Shown: in pieces, positions 34,446 through 46,222 of the stretch | How the letters are laid out: the number at the start of each line of letters is the position of its first letter | How positions within the stretch are numbered: position 1 is the stretch's first letter | NCBI RefSeq assembly: GCF_009932555.1 | Contig: NZ_BLJO01000005.1 | Coordinates: 25,523-85,118 of the forward strand | Origin: Steroidobacter agaridevorans | GTDB lineage: Bacteria > Pseudomonadota > Gammaproteobacteria > Steroidobacterales > Steroidobacteraceae | Length of the DNA: 59,596 nt | Direction: 5' to 3' | Notes under the pieces: model-generated | What the model saw: only the letters and a program-made list of their open reading frames with translations | What the model was told of the DNA's origin: nothing | The model's database searches: none | Translations under genes and position numbers: made by a program

Positions 34446-36740
34446 ATGCGGTATACAACGACCAACGTCGCGATCCTTGCGACCTGCCTGATGGGCCTTT
34501 GCTTGTCCAGCCAATCCAGCCACGCCGAACCCTTGACCGTCGCCCGTATTTTCGCGGATCCCGATCTCGCCGGACCTCGGCTACGCGAGCCGAAGTTCTC
34601 GCCCGACGGCCGCTACGTGACCTATCTGCAGGGCAAGGCCGACAACAAGGATCAGCTCGATCTGTGGGCCTTCGATACCCGCAACGGCACGGCCCGTGTA
34701 CTGGTCGACTCGCGCAAGCTGGTCGGCGACGACGAAAAGCTCTCGGCCGAAGAAGAGGCCCGGCGTGAACGGCAGCGCACCGCCGCGCTGCGCGGCATCG
34801 TCGAATACGAATTCTCCAGCGACGGCAAACGTCTGCTGATTCCGCTGGGCGGCGATTTGTATCTGTACGATCTGGACGCAAAGAGCGAGCCGGTCACTCG
34901 GCTCACTCACAGCGCCTCCTATGAGACCGACGCGAAGATCTCGCCTGCCGGCCGCTACGTCAGTTTCATTCGCGACCAGAATCTGTTCGTGATCGACTTG
35001 CGCACCCGCCGGGAGCAGGCGATCACGACCGATGGCGCCGGCCTGGTGCAAAACGGCGTGGCCGAATTCGTCGCGCAGGAAGAGATGGGGCGCGATACGG
35101 GCTACTGGTGGTCGCCCGACGATTCCCATATCGCGTTCACTCGCATCGACGACACGCCGGTGCAGGAAGTCGAACGTTTCGAGATCAACGCCGATGGCGC
35201 GCGCATGTTTCGTCAGCGCTACCCGGCAGCCGGCACTGCCAATACCAAAGTCGAGCTGAAGGTCGTCACGCTCGCAAATTCGAAGATCAAAGATATCGAG
35301 CTCGGCCTGGGCGACGGGTATCTGCCGCGCCTCAAATGGTTCCCGGACTCGAAGGCGCTCGCAGTTCAACGCCAGACACGCGATCAGAAAAAGCTCGAGC
35401 TGCTCAGGATCGACATCGCGAGTGGCGCGTCTCGCGTGCTGCTGACCGAAACGAACCCGCATTGGGTCGAGCTGAGCGATGACTTCAAATTCCTGCAGTC
35501 GAAGCCGCACTTCATCTGGAGCTCCCGTCGCTCCGGCTACAAGCATTTGTACCTGTACGACTTCGACGGCAAGCTGCTGCATCCGCTGACCGCCGGCGAG
35601 TGGATGGTCGTAGGCGACGGCTCCGAGAATGGCCTGGTCGGCGTCGACGAAGCCGCGGGCCGCGTGTATTTCCTGGGCTCGAAGGATTCGGCGCTCGAGC
35701 GGCATATGTATTGGACGTCGTTGACCAAAGATACATCGAGCAACGTCACGCGCGTGTCTCGCGAGGCAGGCTGGCACGATGCGAAGCTGCTGCCGGGCGG
35801 TCGGGGCTATCTCGATCTGCATTCCTCGCCAGACCAGCCGCCCTCGGCGAGCCTGCGCAAACCCGACGGTTCGCTTCAGCATTGGCTGCTCAGGAATCCG
35901 CTCGACGCGACCCACCCGTACTACCCGTATGTTTCCAATCAGGTCGCCGAAGACTTCGGCTCGGTGACGGCGAGCGATGGACAGCAGCTCTATTATCGGC
36001 TGATGAAGCCGGCGAACCTGGTGGCCGGCAAGCGCTATCCGGCCATCATCGATGTCTATGGCGGCCCGCACGTGCAGAACGTGCGCAAGGATTGGATGGG
36101 CGGCGCCCGTGCCGCTCAGGGCTTGTTCCGCCAGGTGCTGGCGCAGAACGGATTCGTGGTGCTGACGCTCGACAATCGCGGCTCGGGATTCAGAGGCAAT
36201 GCGTTCGAGAGCGCGATTGCCGGCCGCACCGGCAAAGTCGAGATCGAAGATCAGCTGCGCGGTGTCGAATATTTGCAATCGCTGCCGTTCGTCGCAGGCG
36301 ACCGCATCGGCATCATGGGATGGAGCTACGGCGGCTACATGGCGCTGATGGGCCTGACCACCACCAGGGCGTTCCGCGCCGGTATCGCTGGCGCGCCTGT
36401 GACCGACTGGGCGCTGTATGACACGCACTACACCGAACGTTATCTAGGCACCCCGCAAAACAATGCCGAAGGCTATCGCAGCAGCGCAGTCTTCCCTTAC
36501 GCCGACTCACTCCACGGCTCGCTGCTACTGGTGCACGGCATGGCCGACGACAACGTGCTGTTCACGCACAGCACGCGCTTGATGCAAACGTTGCAGTCGT
36601 TGAACAAGCCATTCGACGTGATGACGTATCCCGGCGGCAAGCACGGGCTGGTGAGGATGCCGCAGCAGGGGCGGCACTATTATGAGATGGTGTTGCGGTT
36701 CTTTGGGCGAGAGCTGGCCGATTCCGACGAAACTAGTTGA
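34446..36740 (+). CDS. Exported S9B dipeptidyl peptidase IV-type peptidase
   Basis: A 764-residue S9B/DPP-IV family peptidase, expected to release X-Pro dipeptides. A signal peptide ends near QSSHAEPL. The propeller contains the double-glutamate motif EFVAQEEMGRDTGYWWSPD that holds the substrate amino terminus in DPP-IV; the catalytic part has GWSYGG (Ser627), the Asp in VHGMADDNV and the His in YPGGKHGL. Together with prolyl oligopeptidase, Dcp and gamma-glutamyltransferase it forms a periplasmic peptide-degrading set. It overlaps the ggt gene tail to tail by 8 bp. Confidence 0.95.
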   Translation: MRYTTTNVAILATCLMGLCLSSQSSHAEPLTVARIFADPDLAGPRLREPKFSPDGRYVTYLQGKADNKDQLDLWAFDTRNGTARVLVDSRKLVGDDEKLSAEEEARRERQRTAALRGIVEYEFSSDGKRLLIPLGGDLYLYDLDAKSEPVTRLTHSASYETDAKISPAGRYVSFIRDQNLFVIDLRTRREQAITTDGAGLVQNGVAEFVAQEEMGRDTGYWWSPDDSHIAFTRIDDTPVQEVERFEINADGARMFRQRYPAAGTANTKVELKVVTLANSKIKDIELGLGDGYLPRLKWFPDSKALAVQRQTRDQKKLELLRIDIASGASRVLLTETNPHWVELSDDFKFLQSKPHFIWSSRRSGYKHLYLYDFDGKLLHPLTAGEWMVVGDGSENGLVGVDEAAGRVYFLGSKDSALERHMYWTSLTKDTSSNVTRVSREAGWHDAKLLPGGRGYLDLHSSPDQPPSASLRKPDGSLQHWLLRNPLDATHPYYPYVSNQVAEDFGSVTASDGQQLYYRLMKPANLVAGKRYPAIIDVYGGPHVQNVRKDWMGGARAAQGLFRQVLAQNGFVVLTLDNRGSGFRGNAFESAIAGRTGKVEIEDQLRGVEYLQSLPFVAGDRIGIMGWSYGGYMALMGLTTTRAFRAGIAGAPVTDWALYDTHYTERYLGTPQNNAEGYRSSAVFPYADSLHGSLLLVHGMADDNVLFTHSTRLMQTLQSLNKPFDVMTYPGGKHGLVRMPQQGRHYYEMVLRFFGRELADSDETS

Positions 36741-38520
36741 CCCCGATCGCCAACGCATCCGGGCGGCGCGTGTCGGCGCCGCCGAGGAAGCGGCCGTTCG
36801 TGCACATCACTGACTGCGTGCTGCCCATGTTGCCGACGGGCTTCACCTTGTGGCCGCGCTCCTGCAGTAGTCGAACGACATCCGCTGGATGACCCGGCTC
36901 GAGTTCCAGCTCACCCGACGTCATGTTCTGAAACACGCGCGGCCGGCCCGTCGCTTCGGCGACATTCAAACCATGGTCGATCACGTTGACCAGCAACTGC
37001 GCCATCGCTGGGATAATGCGCGCGCCATCCGGTGAGCCACTCACCAGATAAGGCCGCTCGCCACGGAACACGATGACCGGCGTAATCGCCGAGGTCGCAC
37101 GCTTACCCGGCGCCAGCACGTTTGCCACACTCGTATCCAAGCTGTGCGGAATCACCGGCCCGGCATGCAATGCAAAGTTGTAGATGTGATCGTTGAGCAG
37201 AATGCCCGTGCCCGCGACCATCACGTGCGCTCCAAACGACGACCCGAGCGTGTAGGTGTTGCTGACCGCATTACCCGCGCTATCCATGATCGAGTAATGA
37301 GTCGTATCCCGGCTCTCGTACCGCATCGGATCGCCGGCCTTCAAAGCCGCCGTGTCGGTCGACTTCGTGAGATCGATGTTCTTAGCCAGGGAGCGCGCGT
37401 ACTCCTTGCTGGTCAACCCGCTCACCGGCACTTCGTAGTCCGGATAACCGCCGAAATACACACCGCGATCCGCAAACACGCGCTTCGAGGCCTCGGCGAT
37501 CACATGAATGCTCGCGACGCTGTTGGAGCCCAGGTCCTTCATCGGAAAGTTCTCGATGACATTGAGCAACTCCGCAAGCAACACGCCTGACGCCGGCGGC
37601 GGCATCAATGCCAGACGATAGCCCCGATAGTCGCTCCAGATCGGCTCCTGCTCGCGAAGCTGATAGCGGCCGAGATCGTCCAGGGTGATCGCGCCACCGT
37701 TCGCCTGCATGTCGGCAACGATCTTGCGCGCGATGCTGCCTCGATAGAACGCATCGGCGCCGCCCTTGGAAATCTCCCGCAGCGACCACGCGAGATCCTT
37801 CTGCACAAAACGCTCACCCGCGCGATACGACTCCCCATTCGATTTATACAGCGCCTTCGCGGCAGCGGGATCGCGGCTGAGCCGGTCACGCCGTACATCG
37901 AGCGCATAGGCGAAGTCTTCGCTGACGACGATGCCCTTCGCGGCGAGATCGATCGCCGGGTGTAGCAAGCGCTTCCAGGGCAACTTTCCATACTTCTGAT
38001 GGACGTGCCACAGCCCGGCGACCGTGCCCGGAACGCCCGCACCCAAACGGCTGTACCGTTTTTCTTCATCGACCGTGCCGTCAGGCTTACGCAACTGTTC
38101 GATGCGAATGCTTGCTGGCGCCTGCGAGTAGTACTCCAAAGCGATCGTGCGCTTCTCTTCCGCCAGGTGCAGCAACATGAACCCGCTGCCGCCAAGATTG
38201 CCCGCTCGCGGCAATGTCACCGCCAGCGCGAAGCCGACTGCGACGGCGCTGTCCACCGCATTGCCACCATCGCGCAACACCTGCGCGCCGATGGCCGACG
38301 CAAGCTCGCTTTGCGTGGCCACCATGCCTTCGCGACCGATGACCGGATGATCGATGCTGTCGTAGCGAATGTTGTACGACGCCGCATCGACTGCCCGCTG
38401 CGCCGAACTGCCGTCGCGAGCAGGATCGGAACAGACGTTAGCGGAGGACGCGACCGCCTGTGCCGCACACAACAGCCCGCACGCCAGCCACCCAGCGCTG
38501 AACAGCTTCATCTCGGCCAT
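36733..38520 (-). CDS. ggt: Gamma-glutamyltransferase
   Basis: A 595-residue exported N-terminal nucleophile enzyme that hydrolyses or transfers the gamma-glutamyl group of glutathione and similar compounds. A signal peptide ends near AQAVASS. The proenzyme self-cleaves before Thr406 in DTTHYSIMD, giving large (1-405) and small subunits; GSPDGARIIP holds the conserved glycine loop. The ATG at 38520 lies 2 nt after the stop of the TonB receptor gene, so it is translationally coupled to it. A second ATG three codons on is also possible. Confidence 0.95.
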   Translation of the reverse strand: MAEMKLFSAGWLACGLLCAAQAVASSANVCSDPARDGSSAQRAVDAASYNIRYDSIDHPVIGREGMVATQSELASAIGAQVLRDGGNAVDSAVAVGFALAVTLPRAGNLGGSGFMLLHLAEEKRTIALEYYSQAPASIRIEQLRKPDGTVDEEKRYSRLGAGVPGTVAGLWHVHQKYGKLPWKRLLHPAIDLAAKGIVVSEDFAYALDVRRDRLSRDPAAAKALYKSNGESYRAGERFVQKDLAWSLREISKGGADAFYRGSIARKIVADMQANGGAITLDDLGRYQLREQEPIWSDYRGYRLALMPPPASGVLLAELLNVIENFPMKDLGSNSVASIHVIAEASKRVFADRGVYFGGYPDYEVPVSGLTSKEYARSLAKNIDLTKSTDTAALKAGDPMRYESRDTTHYSIMDSAGNAVSNTYTLGSSFGAHVMVAGTGILLNDHIYNFALHAGPVIPHSLDTSVANVLAPGKRATSAITPVIVFRGERPYLVSGSPDGARIIPAMAQLLVNVIDHGLNVAEATGRPRVFQNMTSGELELEPGHPADVVRLLQERGHKVKPVGNMGSTQSVMCTNGRFLGGADTRRPDALAIGVN

Positions 38521-38522
38521 GC

Positions 38523-41500
38523 TCACTCGAACGACTTCGTGAACTGCAGGTACCAATAGCGGCCACGATTGTCGTGCAGCGTCGCGAAGTAACCGAAAGG
38601 CTCGTCCGCAAGCGGCGGATCTTCGTTCAACACGTTGTTCACACCGAGTCGCACGGTCGTCGCATCCAGCCAGCCGGAGCGCAGCGTGTAGCTGCCCGAG
38701 ACATTGAAGATCAGCCAATCGTCGACTGGATAATCCAACGCCGTCGAATCCTCGACCTCGCCCACATAGCGGGCAAACAACGTCGCACCCACATCGCCGC
38801 GCCGCCAACTGAACGTCGCCGACGCGCGATTGCGGGGATTGTCATCGCGCTCCAGCAACGAGCCGCCTGCGGTCGCAGGCAGACCGGCCGCAAGCAACTC
38901 GGCGCTTTCCGATGACGGCGAGACATCGAAGCGTGTCAGCCGCGACCAGTCGAGCATCGTGCGGAAGTCGCCGATCGCAGTCTCGAAGTCATAGCTCACG
39001 GCCACATCGACGCCGCGCACCACGCGCGAGGTCAGATTCAGGAACTCATTGAAGATGCGGACAGGCTGACCCTGCGCATTGCGCTCCAGCGCCGGATCGC
39101 TGCTGCCCTGTTCGAGCCGGCGCACAGCGTCGAGGTTGAGATGGTCGATGGCCGAGAACACGCCGACCAGGCCAGTCTGCTCGATGCGCCAGAAGTCGAC
39201 GGTCAACGTAAGGCGATCGATGGGCTCCAGCGCGAAGCCATAGCTGATCGTCTCGCTGTCTTCGGGCTTCAGCTTGTCGCCACCGCGCCGAATGTCTTCG
39301 ACGTTATAACGAAACGCACCGCACGCGCTCTGATTCACGGCTGCGATGGAGGTGGCGCCCTGGTTTAGCGCGCACAAGTACAAGTCGGTCAGATTCTCTT
39401 CGACCCGGCGGATCTCGGTTGCATTGATCTGCTCCAGGTTCGGCGCACGAAAACCCTCCGCATACCCGGCACGGAGTTGCAGCCAATCCTTCACTTCCCA
39501 GGCAATCGCGACCTTGGGCTTCAACACGTCATCCTCGATGTCCGAGAATTTCTCGTAGCGAGCGGCGATCTGCGTGTTGAGCGCCTGCATCAACGGAATC
39601 TCTTGCTCCGGCAGCACCAACGGCACCTGCCACTCCACGTAGGCGGAGGTGACATTGCGCGAACCTTCGGTATCCGGCGTCGGGCTCGTGCCCATCACGT
39701 CGCTCGTGACGAGCCCACTGGTCGATACGAAGTTGATGGTGCCGTCGATGCGCGGATCCCGGTCGTCGTCGTACGTCTCGCGACGCCACTCGACGCCGGC
39801 CGCCAAACCGATATCGCGACCGAGAACAGTGAACGCCTCCGGACTGGAGATCTTGGCGTCGGCCAACGTCAGCGTCGCCGTGCTATCGCGCGACACATTG
39901 ATTCGCAGCGGATCGGTGACGCTGGCGGGATTCCAGGTCGAATCGCCGACGGCGGGATTGCTGGGATCGCCGCCGTTGAACGGGTTGTAAGCGGTGGCCA
40001 GATCCGAACTGTTCAGCGCCGCCTGCAGCGCGGTGTTGCTGACGCGGTTGTACTCAACGTCTTCGGTATTCGCCCGCGAATACAACGCAGCCGTTTCCCA
40101 ATTCCATCTGCCAATGTCGCCACGCAAGCCGCTGAGCACTCGCCATGCATTCGATTCGACTTCGATGCGTCGATTGCCCGCGTCGAATACCCGGATACCG
40201 GCAATCTGCACGGCTTGCGCCGGGCCAGTGTAGCCCGCCAGACGGCCTGGACCGGAGCCGAACGGGTTATAGGGATTGTTGGCCGACACGGTCAACGGCG
40301 CCGATGTGAGATCGGTGGAGCCGCCGCGCACTGCCGTCGAGTCGGCGCCGTAGTACATCAGCTCGCCAAACGCTTCGAGGCCGGAATCGAACTCGTGCGT
40401 CAGCGTGCTCATGAGATTGAATCGATTCGACTCGGGCGTCATGGTCGACATCGAGCCCTCGTCCGTGCGCAACGACGCATCCAGTGACGAGGAACCGCCG
40501 TCGATACACGCTCCCGATGTTCCCGGCACGGCCGCATCGGACCCGGACAACCCGCAAGGCTGAATATGAAACTGCGTGAATGCCGTGCCGAAGCCGGTGA
40601 CCGGCGTCGTCACCCGGCCGCGCAGCCAGGGTGCGATCGTCGAGGCATCGTTGAAGTTCGATGCGTACTGCGAGGAGACGAAGCCGCTGCGATTATTAGT
40701 CCCGGCATAGTCACGCTCGCTCGCCATCATCTGCGCGCGATGCATGTACGAGCCGAACAATGTGACGTGGCTGCGACCCTCATTGAACGAGAAGCCGGAT
40801 TTCACGTCGAACGAAGTCTCATCGAAGTCGGTGCCTTCGGAAAAGCCGTAGCGCGCGCCGACTTCCAACCCTTCGTAGTCCGAGTCGAGCACGTAATTGA
40901 GCACGCCTGCGGTCGCGTCAGCGCCGTAGATGGCGGCCGCGCCATCGCGCAGCAACTCCAATCGGGAGACCGAGGATGGCGCGATCGTATTGACGTTGAC
41001 GATCTGCACCGGCACACCGTCCTCCTGCTGCGTGGTCGGATGCATGACCATGCGCCGGCCATTCAACAGCACCAGGGTATTGCCCGATCCCAGACCTCGG
41101 AGGTTTGCTGAAGCAACGTCGCCGCGCGCTTGATTCGGCCCCTGTTGTTCGTTGTTGAAATTCTGGCCGCCCGCTTGCGGCAATGAAGCGATCAACTGAT
41201 CGGCGGTGAGCACGCCGACCGCGGCGATGTCTTCGCTCGAACGCACCGAGACCGGCAGAATCCCCGCGGCCACCGGGCCTTGAATGTGAGATCCGGTAAC
41301 GACGATTTCTTCGACCGCCGCGGGTTCCACCTCATCGCGTCTTGCGGACTCCCCCGCTGCCGCGACCTCGGCGCGGGTAATACGAATAGTGCCATCTTTG
41401 TCCCTGACATATTGCAGCCCCGAGCCGCGCAACAAACGTTCGATCGCGTCTTCTGGCGTCATCCGTCCCGTGACGGCAGGCGCAGGCAGATTGGCGACGA

Positions 41501-41696
41501 GATCGGCGGCAGCGACCACCACCAGATCGGACTGTTGTGAGAACGCCAGCAAGGCGCGCGACAGTTCTTGCACGCGAATATCGAAATTGCGCTCAGCTTC
41601 GGCGGCGCCAACGTTGGCCGCACCGAGCATCAGCGCGGCCACGGCGACAGTGGAGGTAAGCTTCGGCAGAAAGGAACGAACGCTGCGTCGGATCAT
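38523..41696 (-). CDS. TonB-dependent receptor with STN signalling domain
   Basis: A 1057-residue outer-membrane receptor. After a signal peptide (about 1-33) comes a secretin/TonB short N-terminal domain (about 37-105, NFDIRVQELSRALLAFSQQSD), the TonB box region EEIVVTGSHI, the plug (GLGSGNTLVLLNGRR) and a long barrel ending in YWYLQFTKSFE with a terminal aromatic. The STN domain marks a transducer that contacts a FecR partner, and the FecI/FecR genes sit just opposite. Coupling to ggt suggests the ligand is a peptide or a gamma-glutamyl compound rather than a siderophore; that is inference. Confidence 0.94.
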   Translation of the reverse strand: MIRRSVRSFLPKLTSTVAVAALMLGAANVGAAEAERNFDIRVQELSRALLAFSQQSDLVVVAAADLVANLPAPAVTGRMTPEDAIERLLRGSGLQYVRDKDGTIRITRAEVAAAGESARRDEVEPAAVEEIVVTGSHIQGPVAAGILPVSVRSSEDIAAVGVLTADQLIASLPQAGGQNFNNEQQGPNQARGDVASANLRGLGSGNTLVLLNGRRMVMHPTTQQEDGVPVQIVNVNTIAPSSVSRLELLRDGAAAIYGADATAGVLNYVLDSDYEGLEVGARYGFSEGTDFDETSFDVKSGFSFNEGRSHVTLFGSYMHRAQMMASERDYAGTNNRSGFVSSQYASNFNDASTIAPWLRGRVTTPVTGFGTAFTQFHIQPCGLSGSDAAVPGTSGACIDGGSSSLDASLRTDEGSMSTMTPESNRFNLMSTLTHEFDSGLEAFGELMYYGADSTAVRGGSTDLTSAPLTVSANNPYNPFGSGPGRLAGYTGPAQAVQIAGIRVFDAGNRRIEVESNAWRVLSGLRGDIGRWNWETAALYSRANTEDVEYNRVSNTALQAALNSSDLATAYNPFNGGDPSNPAVGDSTWNPASVTDPLRINVSRDSTATLTLADAKISSPEAFTVLGRDIGLAAGVEWRRETYDDDRDPRIDGTINFVSTSGLVTSDVMGTSPTPDTEGSRNVTSAYVEWQVPLVLPEQEIPLMQALNTQIAARYEKFSDIEDDVLKPKVAIAWEVKDWLQLRAGYAEGFRAPNLEQINATEIRRVEENLTDLYLCALNQGATSIAAVNQSACGAFRYNVEDIRRGGDKLKPEDSETISYGFALEPIDRLTLTVDFWRIEQTGLVGVFSAIDHLNLDAVRRLEQGSSDPALERNAQGQPVRIFNEFLNLTSRVVRGVDVAVSYDFETAIGDFRTMLDWSRLTRFDVSPSSESAELLAAGLPATAGGSLLERDDNPRNRASATFSWRRGDVGATLFARYVGEVEDSTALDYPVDDWLIFNVSGSYTLRSGWLDATTVRLGVNNVLNEDPPLADEPFGYFATLHDNRGRYWYLQFTKSFE

Positions 41697-41740
41697 GAAT
41701 GCATGGCGCGCAGTCACCTGGACCGCATGTGTAAAGCGCG

Positions 41741-41765
41741 CCGACTCCCCGTATTTTTTGTAACC
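41741..41765 (-). promoter_or_regulatory. Candidate FecI-type promoter in the divergent region
   Basis: Read on the minus strand the stretch starts GGTTAC, then an A6 tract, then GGGGAGTCGG. A GTTAC-like -35 with an A-tract and a GTC-containing -10 are features of some FecI-type promoters, and the site lies 45-70 bp upstream of the receptor start. Similarity is by eye only. Confidence 0.3.
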
Positions 41766-41769
41766 GTGC

Positions 41770-42426
41770 ATGAGACGTTCGAGCGAGCCGATCGTGCCAA
41801 CCTCTCTTGACCGGCACCGCATCGCCCACGTACTTTCGCACGCAAGTGTCATCGCACTTGGGTTCAGACCAGCCGTGGCCGGCGTTTCTCTCGACAGCAT
41901 TACCTCCGCGGATCGTGACGAGCGCCCGCAGCTGAAACAGCTGTACGAGCGCTATTGGAACGATCTGTGCCGTCACATTCGCGCGACCTTCGGCGGCGCT
42001 CGGGCGCCGGATCCTCAGGACGTCGCACAATCGGCGTTTGCGCGTTATCTGTCGATCGACGACCAGCAGGCCGTCGAGAATCCACGCGCCTTCTTGTATA
42101 CAACGGCGCGCAACATCGCGCTTGATATCGCTCGACATCGCAAGCACGCCGACCGACATTCGCAAAGCGCCGCCCGGGATGAGGGCGCTCAGACTGATGA
42201 TTTCTCTCCCGAGCGCATCGCGCTGGCGCAGGAACGCGCCGCTGCGTTGTCAAAGGCGATCGAGAATCTGCCGAAACGGCAGCGACAGGCGTTGCTGCTC
42301 AACCGGCTGCACGATCTGTCGTACAGCGAGATTGCCGAGCGCATCGGCTCGTCGAAGTCGGATGTGCGACGGCAGATCGTGCGCGCCTTGGAAACCATCG
42401 AAGCGGCAATGGAAGCCTACGAATGA
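41770..42426 (+). CDS. ECF sigma factor, FecI-like
   Basis: Up to 218 residues. Region 2 spans about 55-120 (YERYWNDLCRHIRATF ... DVAQSAFARYL, AFLYTTARNIALDIARHRK), and region 4 about 160-210 (LPKRQRQALLLNRLHDLSYSEIAERIG). It directs RNA polymerase to the promoter of the cognate receptor when its FecR partner signals. The first 50 residues are not conserved and no ribosome binding site precedes the ATG at 41770, so translation may begin lower, for example at GTG 41794 or 41875. The stop overlaps the fecR start (ATGA). Confidence 0.9.
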   Translation: MRRSSEPIVPTSLDRHRIAHVLSHASVIALGFRPAVAGVSLDSITSADRDERPQLKQLYERYWNDLCRHIRATFGGARAPDPQDVAQSAFARYLSIDDQQAVENPRAFLYTTARNIALDIARHRKHADRHSQSAARDEGAQTDDFSPERIALAQERAAALSKAIENLPKRQRQALLLNRLHDLSYSEIAERIGSSKSDVRRQIVRALETIEAAMEAYE

Positions 42427-43382
42427 GCGGCGACGTCACCAGGATCAAGCGCGAGTGCCGCGAATGGCTGGCACTGCTGCAGTCGGGCGAAGCCAACGAG
42501 GCCGATCGCGCCCGCTTCAGCGCCTGGCTGCGTGCCGATCCTCGACATCAACGCGCTTACGACGGCTTGCGCATGCTGTGGCGTGATATCTCCACGCTGA
42601 GTCAACTCAAAGAACTGGAGCCGGTGCCGCCGCGGCCGGCTGCGAAAACAACGCGTCGATTCTTGCCGCTGGCCGCAGCGGCCGCAGCGGCTGGACTCGC
42701 GATTGCACTCCTGTTGTCGCAGCCACAATCCGTTCAACAGCCTGTGACCACCGCCGCGTTGCAGACGGAGGAATATCAAACGCAGCTCGGGGAAGTGCGT
42801 GCGATTCGCTTGACGGATGGCAGCACGCTGACTCTTGGTGCACGGTCGCACGCTATCGTGAGTTTCAGTGACAGTGAGCGCCGGGTGCGGCTCGAGCAGG
42901 GCGAAGCCTATTTCGATGTGGCCAAGAATCCGGCTCGTCCCTTCCATGTCGCGGCGCCGGGCACGGCCGTTCGAGTCGTCGGCACTCGTTTCGACGTGCG
43001 CGTCAGCGACAGTCACGTTCGCGTGGCGGTCGATGAAGGCGTCGTCGCGGTCAACAATCGATCAGGCGCACTCACGCGCGGTCAACGCATCGACGTGCTG
43101 CCCGATGGCGCAATGACGGAAGTCACTCAAGTGGATGGCAGCGAAGTGGCGGCGTGGCGCGAAGGCAGACTGGTGTACGACGGCGCCACTCTCGCGGAAG
43201 TCGTTTCGGATCTGGCGCGCTATCGACCCAATGTCACACTCAGCTCTGTTGAGGCCGGCAAGCTGCGTGTCACTGCTGGCTTGCGTGTGGAACAGATCGA
43301 ACAGTTCGTCGACCGCCTGCCGGATATCCTGCCCGTGCGCGTCACCCGCACCGACGACGCGATCACCATCGACGCGAGCTGA
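42423..43382 (+). CDS. FecR-type anti-sigma/sensor protein
   Basis: A 319-residue single-span regulator. The cytoplasmic N-terminus has the DUF4880-type segment REWLALLQSGEANEADRARFSAWL, which binds the sigma factor; a helix at about 78-98 crosses the membrane; the periplasmic FecR domain contains RLTDGSTLTLGARS and FHVAAPGTAVRVVGTRFDV, and a C-terminal STN-like part (LAEVVSDLARYRP) contacts the receptor. With the ECF factor and receptor it makes a complete cell-surface signalling system. Confidence 0.93.
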   Translation: MSGDVTRIKRECREWLALLQSGEANEADRARFSAWLRADPRHQRAYDGLRMLWRDISTLSQLKELEPVPPRPAAKTTRRFLPLAAAAAAAGLAIALLLSQPQSVQQPVTTAALQTEEYQTQLGEVRAIRLTDGSTLTLGARSHAIVSFSDSERRVRLEQGEAYFDVAKNPARPFHVAAPGTAVRVVGTRFDVRVSDSHVRVAVDEGVVAVNNRSGALTRGQRIDVLPDGAMTEVTQVDGSEVAAWREGRLVYDGATLAEVVSDLARYRPNVTLSSVEAGKLRVTAGLRVEQIEQFVDRLPDILPVRVTRTDDAITIDAS

Positions 43383-43385
43383 CCG

Positions 43386-43775
43386 TCAGCGGCGCGCCTC
43401 GCGTAGCGCTGGAATCATCGGGCGGTCGGCTTCCAGCAAGCCGACGGTTTCGAGCTCATCGAGCGTCACCCATTTGAGCGGCTGACCTTCCACCGACCTT
43501 GCCTCGCCGGTGTAGAGCGACACCAGCCAAAGGTCGAGCAGCACTCGACGATCCGAGTAGCCATGCTCGTAGGCGATCAGCGGCGTCGCATCGAGGACTT
43601 CGATGCCCAGCTCTTCTCGCAACTCACGCTGCAAACCCGCGAGCGCCTGCTCTTCGGGCTCGACCTTGCCGCCGGGGAATTCCCAACCGCCGGCCATGTG
43701 CTTGCCGGGAGGCCGTTGTGCAATCAGGACGCGACCCTGCTCATCGAACAGGGCGCCGGCGACGACGTGAATCAT
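43386..43775 (-). CDS. mutT: 8-oxo-dGTP diphosphatase MutT
   Basis: A 129-residue Nudix hydrolase that removes oxidised dGTP from the nucleotide pool. The Nudix box starts at GGKVEPEEQA (about residue 35) and continues to RELREELGI, with the three catalytic glutamates in place. WEFPGGK just before it and EHGYSDRRVLLDLWLV after it are typical of MutT. The ATG at 43775 gives the family's usual length. In many relatives mutT lies right after secA; here an exported katG and small genes lie between, suggesting an insertion. Confidence 0.93.
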   Translation of the reverse strand: MIHVVAGALFDEQGRVLIAQRPPGKHMAGGWEFPGGKVEPEEQALAGLQRELREELGIEVLDATPLIAYEHGYSDRRVLLDLWLVSLYTGEARSVEGQPLKWVTLDELETVGLLEADRPMIPALREARR

Positions 43776-43842
43776 TCGCAACCCACTCTCTTTGCCAATG
43801 CATCGACGGGGCGAATCATACGACGAATTTGCCGGCCCGCTC

Positions 43843-43870
43843 GTGGGCAGGAGGCTAACCCCCTGCCCAC
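43843..43870. other. Hairpin downstream of katG
   Basis: GTGGGCAGG and CCTGCCCAC form a perfect 9-bp stem with a 10-nt loop, 10 nt beyond the katG stop in its direction of reading. No T-run; probable weak terminator. Confidence 0.5.
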
Positions 43871-43879
43871 GGCATCGCA

Positions 43880-46222
<2,343 letters not shown>

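Noticed and set aside
34581-36428. 615-codon open frame antisense to the DPP-IV type peptidase
   Set aside because: Arg/Ala/Asp-rich translation typical of shadow frames; the sense gene has full catalytic motifs.
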